This document shows positions 17,034 to 25,007 of a stretch of 64,000 nucleotides of DNA, one piece after another. The stretch covers positions 434,001 through 498,000 of the forward strand of contig CAWAIR010000006.1 of assembly GCA_963782045.1 (NCBI GenBank). The letters run 5' to 3'. Below the pieces are notes generated by a model. The model ran no database searches, had not been told where the DNA came from, and was given only the letters and a program-made list of their open reading frames with translations. Source of the DNA: CAVSRC01 sp963782045. GTDB taxonomy: Bacteria; Pseudomonadota; Alphaproteobacteria; Rhizobiales; Kaistiaceae. Each line of letters begins with the position of its first letter. Position 1 is the stretch's first letter. The translations under genes and the position numbers were made by a program.

Positions 17034-17786
17034 ATGCATATCGTCGTTGATCGGCGGAACGAGGTCACCGAAGCTTACGCGGCCTCCTTCCGGGGGGAAG
17101 GATTCGCCAGCCTGGGACTGCAGCCGCCTGAATTTCGCGAGTGGCTGTTCACAGCATCTCCCGGCGACATCGACTCGGTCCAGTCGATCCTGCTCGGTGA
17201 GTGCGACGACCGGCCGGCGCTGCCGCGGCTGATCAGAAGCCGCACAGACGCGCCGATCATTGCGTTGTCCGAAATCCGCTGTCTCGACGCGACGCTCGAG
17301 CTCTTCACCGCCGGCATCGACGACGTCGTGCGCAAGCCCGTCCACGTGAGGGAGCTGATCGCTCGCTCATCGGCGATCTGGCGGCGCGTGAACCGGAAGG
17401 TGCCGCAGGTGAACTGCGAGCGCCTCAAGATCTTCTTCGATGGACGCGACGTCGAGATCGACGGCACGCCGCTGGCCCTGCCGCGACGCGAACGCCACAT
17501 CCTCGAATTCCTCGCCAAGAACGCCCACCGGCGGGTGACCAAGTCGCAGATCTTCAACGCCGTCTACGGCGTCTTCGAAGACAGCGTCGACGAGGTCGTG
17601 GTCGAGGGCCACGTCAGCAAGCTGCGCAAGAAGCTGCGCCTGCAGCTCGGCTATGACGTGATCGACGCCAAGCGCTACCTCGGCTACCAGTTCACCGGCT
17701 TCGCCGGCGGCGGCGAGCACGAGACGGTCGAGGAAGACGATCACGGGTTCGCCGGCGGCGTGCTGGAAAGTGCCGAAGCCGCCTGA
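17034..17786 (+). CDS. ftcR: Flagellar transcriptional regulator FtcR/Rem (OmpR-type)
   Basis: A 250-residue atypical response regulator that in Brucella (FtcR) and Sinorhizobium (Rem) activates flagellar gene expression. The start MHIVVDRRNEVTEAYAASF matches the family N-terminus, so the ATG at 17034 is preferred to the in-frame ATG at 16896. The receiver-like domain (about 1-120) contains LFTAGIDDVVRKPVHVRELI. The winged-helix DNA-binding domain (about 140-225) contains RRERHILEFLAKN, a VFEDSVDEVVVEGHVSKLRKK recognition region and KRYLGYQF. It is the last flagellar gene here and has its own upstream region with the CtrA-type box. Confidence 0.9.
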   Translation: MHIVVDRRNEVTEAYAASFRGEGFASLGLQPPEFREWLFTASPGDIDSVQSILLGECDDRPALPRLIRSRTDAPIIALSEIRCLDATLELFTAGIDDVVRKPVHVRELIARSSAIWRRVNRKVPQVNCERLKIFFDGRDVEIDGTPLALPRRERHILEFLAKNAHRRVTKSQIFNAVYGVFEDSVDEVVVEGHVSKLRKKLRLQLGYDVIDAKRYLGYQFTGFAGGGEHETVEEDDHGFAGGVLESAEAA

Positions 17787-17900
17787 GCCCGGCGCGGGCA
17801 CCCGGCCTTGCTTCGATGGCGCGGCCGGGGGAAGGGTTTGCCTCAGAAGCGGTCCCGGGAAACAAGGATATTCTCCGGGCCGTTTCGTTTTCAGAATCGT

Positions 17901-17912
17901 GAATGTGTATTC
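17901..17912. promoter_or_regulatory. Candidate operator GAAT-N4-ATTC upstream of the ArsR-family gene
   Basis: GAATGTGTATTC is an inverted repeat with GAAT/ATTC arms, about 94 bp upstream of the ArsR-family start. Another GAAT occurs at 17894-17897. ATTC/GAAT half-sites are known in operators of the SqrR/BigR sulfide-responsive repressors, though usually in the arrangement ATTC-N8-GAAT. The assignment is speculative. Confidence 0.3.
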
Positions 17913-18005
17913 CCGCCGCATTTCGGTTCTTGATTGGCGACCGGCGGCAGCCACCGGTGACGGCGGTGCGGTCCGCTGATTGCCCTTCAGTGGACTTTGT
18001 CTCCG

Positions 18006-18401
18006 ATGGCAACTAAGAACCGAGATCAGAAGCGCCCAAGGCTTTCTGACATGCCCACCAAAGCGACGGCGGTAACCGCGGACGGCGATGAACCCATCCC
18101 CAGGGACGGCCTGGAGCGGATGCTGGGTAGTGCGCAGAACGCCAGCGAATTCCTCAAGGCGATGTCGCACGAGACCCGGCTGGTCATCCTGTGCCTGCTG
18201 CTCGACGGGCGCAAAAGCGTCGGCGAACTCGAGCAGAAGCTGAAGCTGCGTCAGCCCTTCGTGTCACAGCAGCTCGCCCGGCTGCGCGCCGACGAGCTGG
18301 TCGAGGCGCAGCGCGACGGCAAGAACGTTTACTATTCAATCGCCCGGCCGGAAGTCGCCGAAATCATCAGCTCGCTCTATCGCGCCTTCTGCAAGGTCTA
18401 G
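18006..18401 (+). CDS. ArsR/SmtB-family repressor, BigR/SqrR-like
   Basis: A 131-residue winged-helix regulator: helix-turn-helix about residues 70-98 (SVGELEQKLKLRQPFVSQQLARLR) and beta-wing RDGKNVYYSI. Two cysteines, Cys63 (VILCLL) and Cys129 near the end (YRAFC), occupy the positions of the redox-active pair of the persulfide-sensing SqrR/BigR subgroup. There is no metal-binding CxC motif typical of ArsR proper. It would therefore be expected to sense sulfide or persulfide (inference). No sulfide oxidation gene lies next to it. The ATG at 18006 is chosen; TTG 17997 and ATG 18051 are alternatives. The stop overlaps a dispersed repeat. Confidence 0.75.
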   Translation: MATKNRDQKRPRLSDMPTKATAVTADGDEPIPRDGLERMLGSAQNASEFLKAMSHETRLVILCLLLDGRKSVGELEQKLKLRQPFVSQQLARLRADELVEAQRDGKNVYYSIARPEVAEIISSLYRAFCKV

Positions 18402-18432
18402 AGCGTTTCTTGATCGGATAGAAATCGTTCCG
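18401..18432 (-). repeat. Dispersed intergenic repeat, copy 2 (inverted)
   Basis: The reverse complement of this segment reads CGGAACGATTTCTATCCGATCAAGAAACGCTC. It aligns with copy 3 (18566-18600) and copy 1 (238-270), with a few substitutions. Its first base overlaps the ArsR-family stop codon. Together with copy 3 it forms an inverted pair enclosing about 130 bp. Confidence 0.65.
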
Positions 18433-18565
18433 ACGGAGCGATTTTGCGACAGGATCAAGCCGACGGGCGACGGGCGTACCCGGGGTACGGCCGAGACCGG
18501 CTCGACCGATGCCCGGCATCGCCCTTCGCCGGTCTCGACGCCGGACCGCCTCCCCGGTCGAGAAA
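18433..18565. other. Multi-hairpin intergenic segment between inverted repeat copies
   Basis: This non-coding segment contains three perfect hairpins. CGTACC/GGTACG (18475-18480 with 18484-18489) is the first. A 10-bp stem CGAGACCGGC/GCCGGTCTCG (18492-18501 with 18528-18537) is the second, and nested inside it is CGATGC/GCATCG (18507-18512 with 18516-18521). With the flanking inverted repeats it resembles a small structured or MITE-like element. The 18601-18752 remainder up to glpK shows only the glpK ribosome site GGGGAGG (18740-18746). Confidence 0.5.
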
Positions 18566-18600
18566 CGGAACTGCTTCTATCTGACCAAGAAGCGCCTTAG
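18566..18600 (+). repeat. Dispersed intergenic repeat, copy 3
   Basis: Contains the same TTCTATCTGACCAAGAA core as copy 1 and is the inverted partner of copy 2. It lies 152 bp upstream of glpK. No target-site duplication or transposase is visible. Confidence 0.65.
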
Positions 18601-18752
18601 CGCCGCGGCGGCGTTGCCGTCCGCGCAAAGCTCGCCTTCGCGCGCGCTTCCGGTCAATTTCCGCTTGCCAGGGCCAGCACCAGGCTCGAACCTTGCGAAA
18701 CGCACGGGCCGCGTCTCAATGACGGCCTGACCGTCCGCAGGGGAGGAAATCC

Positions 18753-20253
18753 GTGGCAGACCACGTTCTTGCGATCGACCAGGGCACTACGTCGACGCGA
18801 GCCATCGTCTTCGACCGTGCCCTCAAGATCGTCGGGGTGGCGCAGCAGGAATTCCCGCAGCATTACCCGAAGCCCGGCTGGGTGGAGCACGACCCGGAGG
18901 ACATCTGGCGCTCGGTGGTGGCGACCTGCCGGTCGGCGCTGCGCAAGGCCGGGGTGAAGGCAAAGGACGTCGCTGCGATCGGCATCACCAACCAGCGCGA
19001 GACGACGCTTGTCTGGGACCGCGAGACCGGCAAGCCGATTCACCGCGCCATCGTCTGGCAGGACCGGCGCACCGCCGAGCGGTGCACGGCGCTGCGCGAG
19101 GCCGGCGCCGAGCCGGCCGCCACCGCCGCCAGCGGCCTCATCATCGACCCCTATTTCTCCGGCACCAAGGTTGCCTGGCTGCTCGACCACGTGAAGGGGG
19201 CGCGGGCGAAGGCGGAGAGGGGCGAACTCTGCTTCGGCACGGTCGATACCTACCTCATCTGGCGGCTGACCGGCGGGCGCGAGCACGTGACCGACGCCAC
19301 CAACGCCTCGCGCACGCTGATGTTCGACATCCACAAGCGCGCGTGGAGCGACCAGCTTCTGGGGCTGCTCGACGTGCCGGGCGCCGATCCTGCCGGAGGT
19401 CAAGGACTGCGCCGCCGATTTCGGCGTCACCGAGAAATCGATCTTCGGCGCCGAGATCCCGATCCTCGGCGTTGCCGGCGACCAACAGGCGGCGACGGTC
19501 GGCCATGCCTGCTTCAAGCCGGGCATGCTGAAATCGACCTATGGCACCGGCTGCTTCGCCCTGCTCAACACCGGCGGCGAGGCGGTGCGCTCCGACCACC
19601 GGCTGCTTACCACCATCGCCTATCAGCTCGACGGCAAGGCAACCTATGCGCTGGAAGGCTCGATCTTCATCGCCGGGGCGGCGGTGCAATGGCTGCGCGA
19701 CGGGCTGAAGATGATCAAGTCGGCCGCCGAGACGTCGAGGCTCGCGGCCAGGGCCGACCCGGATCAGGCGGTCTATCTGGTGCCGGCCTTCGCCGGCCTC
19801 GGCGCGCCCTACTGGGACCCGCAAGCGCGCGGGGCGATCTACGGCATCACGCGCGGCACGCGCCAGGCGGAATTCGCCCGCGCCGCGCTGGAGGCCGCCT
19901 GCTACCAGACCCGCGACCTGCTCGAAGCCATGCGCCGCGACTGGCCGAAGGGCCGCGGCGCCGGCACGGTGATCCGGGTCGACGGCGGCATGGTCGTCTC
20001 CGACTGGACCATGCAGTTTCTCGCCGACATCCTGCACGCGCCGGTGGACCGGCCGCAGGTGCTGGAGACGACGGCGCTGGGCGCGGCCTATCTCGCCGGC
20101 TATCGCGCCGGGCTCTATCCCCCGCCGGCCTCCTTCGCCAAGAGCTGGAAGCGCGGCAGGCGCTTCGCGCCAAGGATGCGCGAACCGGTGCGGGCGGCCA
20201 AATATGCCGGCTGGCTGGACGCGGTGGCGCGCACGCGCAGCCACCCGGCCTGA
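18753..20253 (+). pseudogene. glpK: Glycerol kinase GlpK, broken by a single-base insertion
   Basis: FGGY-family kinase converting glycerol to glycerol-3-phosphate. The first frame (GTG 18753, ribosome site GGGGAGG) encodes VLAIDQGTTSTRAIVFD through LLDVPGA. Near 19383-19386 the reading shifts by +1, and the remainder (ILPEVKDCAADFG, ILGVAGDQQAATVGHACFKPGM, YGTGCF, then the C-terminal half to the stop at 20253) continues in the next frame. Removing one C or G from GGGCGCCGATCC restores a normal product of about 499 residues with no other defect. The break is either a sequencing error or a very recent mutation. The first frame happens to run open into the next gene, which is a coincidence of high GC. 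Confidence 0.85.
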
Positions 20254-20336
20254 CGATGATTGACAGGCTCACCGACAGCGCAGAGGCTTTGCCCCGGATG
20301 CTGGAGCCTGCTCTCGCGGGAAGGGAGGGCGACCAA

Positions 20337-21608
20337 GTGCTTGAGGCAATCGGGCGTCAGGTCGAGGATCGCCGCGACGATCTGGTCGCGCTGACCTCCG
20401 AACTGGTCCGCATCCCGACGATCAATCCCCCCGGCGAAGGCTATCGCGACTGCTGCGAAGTCATCGCCCGGCGGTTGAAGCCGCTCGGCTTCGCCGCAAC
20501 CTTCATCCGCGCCGAGGGCACGCCCGGCGACAGCGAGCGCTATCCGCGCTGGAACGTGGTTGCCCGCCGCGAGGGCACAAGGCCGGGGCCTTGCGTGCAT
20601 TTCAATGGACACATCGACGTGGTCGAGGCGGGCGCCGGATGGAGCTTCGACCCGTTCGGCGGCGCCATCCGCGACGGGCGCGTCTACGGCCGCGGAACCT
20701 GCGACATGAAGGGCGGGCTTGCCACCGCCATCGTCGCGGTCGAAGCCTTCCTCGCGCTCCATCCCGACCACCCCGGCGCCATCGAGATTTCGGGCACGGC
20801 GGACGAGGAATCGGGCGGCTATGGCGGCGTCGCCTACCTCGCCGAAAAGGGCCTGATGGCGCGGCCGCGCATCGATCACGTCATCATTCCCGAACCGCTC
20901 AACAAGGACCGCGTCTGCCTCGGCCATCGCGGCGTGTGGTGGGCGGAGATCGAGACCAAGGGGCGCATCGCCCACGGCTCGATGCCCTTCCTCGGCGACA
21001 GCGCCATCCGCCACATGGGCGCGGTGCTCGACGCCTTCGAGGCGGAGCTCTACCCGGCGCTTGCTGCCCGACGTACGGCCATGCCGGTGGTGCCGGACGG
21101 GGCGCGGCAATCGACCATCAACATCAATTCGATCCACGGCGGCATCGGCGAGGACTATTCCGGCTTCCCCTCCGCCTGCGTCGCCGATTCCTGCCGCATG
21201 GTCATCGACCGGCGCTTCCTGATCGAGGAGGACGTCGCCGCGGTCAGGGACGAGGTGCGCGGCATTCTCGACCGGCTGGCGGAGCGTCGCGACAAGTTCC
21301 GCTACGCGCTGCGCGACCTGTGGGACGTGGCGCCGACCATGACCGGGCGCGACGCGCCGGTGGTGCGCTCGGTGGCGGAAGCGATCGCGGAGGTGCTCGG
21401 CCACCCGGCCGAATACGTGGTCTCGCCCGGCACCTACGACCAGAAGCACATCGACCGCATCGGCCGGATCAAGGACTGCATCGCCTACGGCCCCGGCATC
21501 CTCGATCTTGCCCACCAGCCGGACGAATACGTGGTCATCGACGACATGGTGGATTCGGCTAAGATCATGGCGCTGGCTACGCATCATCTGCTTTTCGGAC
21601 ACGCATAG
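20337..21608 (+). CDS. M20-family metallopeptidase/deacylase (ArgE/DapE type)
   Basis: A 423-residue zinc-dependent amidohydrolase. Metal ligands and catalytic residues are visible: His92 and Asp94 (HFNGHIDVV), Asp123 (GRGTCDMKGG), the Glu157-Glu158 pair (TADEESGG), Glu186 and a late His in GTYDQKHIDR. The GTG at 20337 is preferred because AAGGGAGG (20321-20328) is optimally placed and the family begins near here. ATG 20256 would add 27 residues. It is followed by a peptide-type ABC transporter on the same strand, so it may process an imported N-acyl amino acid or dipeptide. The substrate cannot be read from sequence. Confidence 0.82.
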   Translation: MLEAIGRQVEDRRDDLVALTSELVRIPTINPPGEGYRDCCEVIARRLKPLGFAATFIRAEGTPGDSERYPRWNVVARREGTRPGPCVHFNGHIDVVEAGAGWSFDPFGGAIRDGRVYGRGTCDMKGGLATAIVAVEAFLALHPDHPGAIEISGTADEESGGYGGVAYLAEKGLMARPRIDHVIIPEPLNKDRVCLGHRGVWWAEIETKGRIAHGSMPFLGDSAIRHMGAVLDAFEAELYPALAARRTAMPVVPDGARQSTININSIHGGIGEDYSGFPSACVADSCRMVIDRRFLIEEDVAAVRDEVRGILDRLAERRDKFRYALRDLWDVAPTMTGRDAPVVRSVAEAIAEVLGHPAEYVVSPGTYDQKHIDRIGRIKDCIAYGPGILDLAHQPDEYVVIDDMVDSAKIMALATHHLLFGHA

Positions 21609-21650
21609 GCCCGCCGGCGCGAACCGGCTGAGGGGACAGGAGAATCGACC

Positions 21651-23135
21651 ATGAGGGTATTCAGGCTGGCGGCGGTCGCCGCTTTCGTCGCGGCGGGGCT
21701 GGTGTCAGGGGCAGCGTCGGCGGCGCGAACGGACCTCACGGTCGGCATGCAGCTCGAGCCGCCCGGCCTCGACCCGACCTCGGGCGCCGCCGGGGCGACC
21801 GACCAGGTCACCTACGCCAACGTGTTCGAGGGGCTCACCCGCATCGACCAGACCGGTGCCGTCCAGCCCGACCTCGCCCAGTCCTGGGACATCTCCACCG
21901 ACGGCCTCACCTACACCTTCCATCTGCATGACGGGGTCAAGTTCCACGACGGCACGCCGCTCACCGCCGACGTGGTCAAGTTCTCGCTTGATCGCACCAC
22001 CGCGCCTGGAAGCACCAACGCGCAGAAGCAGCTCTTCGCGGCCATCGACACGGTGGAAGCGGTCGACCCGCTGACGGTCAAGATCACGCTCAAGCATCCT
22101 CAGGGCGATTTCCTCTACGATCTCGGCTGGGGCGATGCGGAGATCGTGGCGCCGGCGAGCGCCGCCGACAACGCCACCCATCCGGTCGGCACCGGACCCT
22201 TCAAGTTCTCCGACTGGGTCAAGGGCGACAGCGTCGTGCTGGTCAAGAACCCCGACTATTGGGGGACACCCGCCAAGCTCGACAAGGTCACCTACAAGTT
22301 CATCGCCGATCCGACCGCCGCCTCCGCCGCCGTGCTCTCCGGCGATATCGATGCCTATCCCTATTTCCCGGCGCCGGAACTGATGGCGCAGTTCAAGGCC
22401 GATCCGCGCTTCGCGGTGAACATCGGGACGACGGAGGGCGAAACGATCCTCGCCATGAACAACGGCAAGAAGCCGTTCGACGACCTCAAGGTGCGCCAGG
22501 CGATGTCCTACGCCATCGACCGCAAGGCGATCATCGACGGGGCCTATTTCGGCTACGGCACGCCGATCGGCAGCCATTTCTCGCCCGCCGATCCCGGCTA
22601 TGTCGATCTGACCGGCATGTATCCCTACGACCCGGCCAAGGCCAAGGAGCTGCTCAAGGAGGCCGGCTATCCCGACGGCTTCACCGTCACGCTCAAGCTG
22701 CCGCCGCCATCCTATGCCCGCCGCAGCGGGGAAATCGTCGCGCAGGAACTGAAGGCCGTCGGGGTGACGGCCAACATCGTCAACGTTGAGTGGGCGCAGT
22801 GGCTGTCGGACGTCTTCAAGCAGAAGGACTACGACCTGACCATCATCTCCCACACCGAACCGGCCGACATCGGCATCTATGCGCGCGACGACTACTACTT
22901 CAATTATCACAGCGACGCGTTCAAGAAGATCATGGACGATCTGAACCTGGCGACCGATCCGGCGAAGCGGCTGGAGCTGCTCAAGGCGGCCCAGGAGCAG
23001 ATCGCCAAGGACGCGGTCAATGTCTTTCTGTTCGAGCTGCCGGCGCTGGATGTATGGAACGCCAAGCTGAAGGGCATGTGGGTCAACGCACCCATCCAGG
23101 CCATAGACGTGACCAAGGTCTATTGGGAGGATTGA
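21651..23135 (+). CDS. ABC transporter substrate-binding protein, peptide/nickel family
   Basis: A periplasmic SBP_bac_5 protein of 494 residues with a signal peptide (about 1-25, ending ASAA). Family features are AQSWDISTDGLTYTFHLHDGVKFHDGTPLTA, GTGPFKFSDWVKGDSVVLVKNPDYWG, and RQAMSYAIDRKAIIDGAYFGYGTPIGS. It delivers peptides or related cationic solutes to the adjacent permeases. It is the first transporter gene, 42 bp after the M20 deacylase, with a GGGGACAGGAG ribosome site. Ligand identity is not predictable here. Confidence 0.9.
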   Translation: MRVFRLAAVAAFVAAGLVSGAASAARTDLTVGMQLEPPGLDPTSGAAGATDQVTYANVFEGLTRIDQTGAVQPDLAQSWDISTDGLTYTFHLHDGVKFHDGTPLTADVVKFSLDRTTAPGSTNAQKQLFAAIDTVEAVDPLTVKITLKHPQGDFLYDLGWGDAEIVAPASAADNATHPVGTGPFKFSDWVKGDSVVLVKNPDYWGTPAKLDKVTYKFIADPTAASAAVLSGDIDAYPYFPAPELMAQFKADPRFAVNIGTTEGETILAMNNGKKPFDDLKVRQAMSYAIDRKAIIDGAYFGYGTPIGSHFSPADPGYVDLTGMYPYDPAKAKELLKEAGYPDGFTVTLKLPPPSYARRSGEIVAQELKAVGVTANIVNVEWAQWLSDVFKQKDYDLTIISHTEPADIGIYARDDYYFNYHSDAFKKIMDDLNLATDPAKRLELLKAAQEQIAKDAVNVFLFELPALDVWNAKLKGMWVNAPIQAIDVTKVYWED

Positions 23136-23193
23136 GGGGAGACGCGGCGGCCGGCGGCGTCCGCCGCCGGCTCCGGCGTGACGGCACGAGCGC

Positions 23194-24144
23194 ATGGCAT
23201 CCTACATCGCAGCGCGGGCAGCCTCCCTGCTTGCCACCCTCGTTGCCGCCAGCATCGTCATCTTCCTGGTCATGGAAGTGCTGCCGGGCGACCCGGCGTC
23301 GTTCATGCTGGGGCTGAACGCCCAGCCGGACACCGTCGCCGCGCTCAGCCACCAGCTCGGCCTCGACCAGCCGCTGGTGCAGCGCTACCTGACCTGGATC
23401 GCGGGCTTCGTCCACGGCGATTTCGGCATCAGCTACACCTATCGGGTGCCGGTGTCCGAACTGGTCGCGCAGCGCCTGTGGGTGAGCGTGCCGCTGGCGC
23501 TGCTGGCGCTGGCGCTGGCCATCGTCATCGCCTTTCCCGTCGGCATCGTCGCGGCGACGCGGCGCAACAAGCCGACCGACCTGGTCATCATGGGTGCGAC
23601 CCAGCTCGGCATCGCGGTGCCCAATTTCTGGTTCGCCATGCTGCTGGTGCTGGCCTTCGCGCTCGGCCTGCACTGGTTCTCGGCCGGCGGCTTTCCAGGC
23701 TGGAACGCCGGCATCCTGGCAGGCCTGAAGGCGCTCACCCTGCCGGCGATCGCGCTCGCCCTGCCGCAGGCGTCGATCCTGGCGCGGGTCATGCGCTCCT
23801 CGCTGCTCGACACGCTGCACGAGGACTTCATGCGTACGGCGCGCGCCAAGGGTCTGAGCGAGGGCCAGGCGGTGCGCCGCCATGCGGTGCGCAATGCCCT
23901 CATCCCGGTGATGACCATCATCGGCCTGCAGTTCTCCTTCCTGCTCGCCGGCGCCATCATCATCGAGAACGTGTTCTATCTGCCCGGCCTCGGCCGCCTG
24001 GTCTTCCAGGCGATCAACCAGCGCGACCTGATCGTGGTGAAGAGCGTCGTGCTGCTGCTGGTCGCCGCGGTGGTCGTGGTCACCTTCGCCGTCGATCTCG
24101 CCTATGCGGCAATCGACCCGCGGCTGAGAAGGCACCGGCCATGA
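23194..24144 (+). CDS. Peptide ABC transporter permease, DppB type
   Basis: A 316-residue inner-membrane permease of the BPD_transp_1 family with six predicted helices. The N-terminal MASYIAARAASLLATLVAASIVIFLVMEVLPGDPA is characteristic of DppB/OppB. The EAA loop reads HEDFMRTARAKGLSEGQAVRRHAVRNAL (about residues 208-235). The ATG at 23194 is 58 bp after the SBP stop. The stop overlaps the next permease gene by four bases. Confidence 0.92.
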   Translation: MASYIAARAASLLATLVAASIVIFLVMEVLPGDPASFMLGLNAQPDTVAALSHQLGLDQPLVQRYLTWIAGFVHGDFGISYTYRVPVSELVAQRLWVSVPLALLALALAIVIAFPVGIVAATRRNKPTDLVIMGATQLGIAVPNFWFAMLLVLAFALGLHWFSAGGFPGWNAGILAGLKALTLPAIALALPQASILARVMRSSLLDTLHEDFMRTARAKGLSEGQAVRRHAVRNALIPVMTIIGLQFSFLLAGAIIIENVFYLPGLGRLVFQAINQRDLIVVKSVVLLLVAAVVVVTFAVDLAYAAIDPRLRRHRP

Positions 24145-25007
24145 GCGGGGGGCCGCTCGACAGCGCTGCGACGAGCCCGGCGGCAGGACGACGACTCTCC
24201 GCCAGCATGGCGGTCGGCGGCGCGATCACGCTCCTCGTGCTCGCCGTGGCGCTCGTCTCGCTGCTGTGGACGCCCTACGACCCGGCGGCGATCAACGATC
24301 CCCGACAGGCTGCAGCCGCCAAGCGCCCTGCATTGGCTGGGTACCGACTATCTTCGGCCGCGACGATGCTCTCCATGCTGATGGAGGGCGCGCGCAATTC
24401 GATCGCGGTGGCGCTGATCGCCGTCGGCGTCGGCGTCGGGCTCGGCGTGCCGCTCGGCCTGCTGGCGGCGGCGCGGCGCGGGCTGGCTCGACGAAGTGGT
24501 GATGCGGGTCAACGACCTCGTCTTCGCCTTCCCGGCGCTGCTGCTCGCCATCATGATCACGGCGCTGCTCGGACCCGGCGCGACCAATGCGATTCTCGCC
24601 ATCGGCATCTTCAACGTGCCGGTCTTCGCGCGGCTGACCCGCGGCTCGGCGTTGTCGCTGTGGACGCACGACTACGTGATGGCCGCACGCGTCGCCGGCA
24701 AGGGGGGCTGGCTGATCTCGCTCGAGCACATCCTGCCCAACCTCCCAATACGCTGGTGGTGCAGGCGACCATCCAGCTCTCGCTCGGCATCCTGGCGGAG
24801 GCGGCGCTCTCCTATGTCGGCCTTGGCACCCAGCCGCCGGCGGCAAGCTGGGGCCGCATGCTCGCCGACGCGCAGACCATGATCGCGCTGGCGCCGCGCC
24901 TGGCCATCCTGCCCGGCATGGCCATCGTCGTCGCCGTGCTCGGCCTCAATCTTCTCGGCGACGGACTGCGCGATATGCTCGACCCGAGATGGCGGCGGGT
25001 GCGATGA
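24141..25007 (+). pseudogene. Peptide ABC transporter permease, DppC type, with several frameshifts
   Basis: Translated in pieces this is a DppC/OppC permease of about 288 residues. The N-terminal part in frame with ATG 24141 ends ...WTPYDPAAIND. The predicted continuation (LQPPSALHWLGTDY, FGRD) requires shifts near 24300, 24351 and 24365, after which the original frame returns (MLSMLMEGARNSIAVALI). A further +1 occurs near 24480 (the LDEVVMRVNDLVFAFPALLL part is in another frame) and a -1 near 24742 (PNTLVVQATIQLSLGILAEAALSYVGLG). All shifts are single bases, mostly in C or G runs. The amino acid sequence between them is conserved, so indel error is plausible, but as written the gene cannot make an intact permease. 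Confidence 0.8.

Noticed and set aside
17034..17786. Classical two-component response regulator with a partner kinase
   Set aside because: No histidine kinase is adjacent, and the receiver differs from canonical OmpR types. The FtcR/Rem family explains it.
18753..21608. A 951-codon ORF joining glycerol kinase to the M20 deacylase
   Set aside because: The middle part is an out-of-frame reading of glpK after a one-base shift and is Arg-rich nonsense. The M20 gene has its own start and ribosome site at 20321-20339.
23178..25007. A 609-codon frame through both permeases
   Set aside because: It reads dppB out of frame and joins only parts of dppC. Genuine coding parts are described separately.
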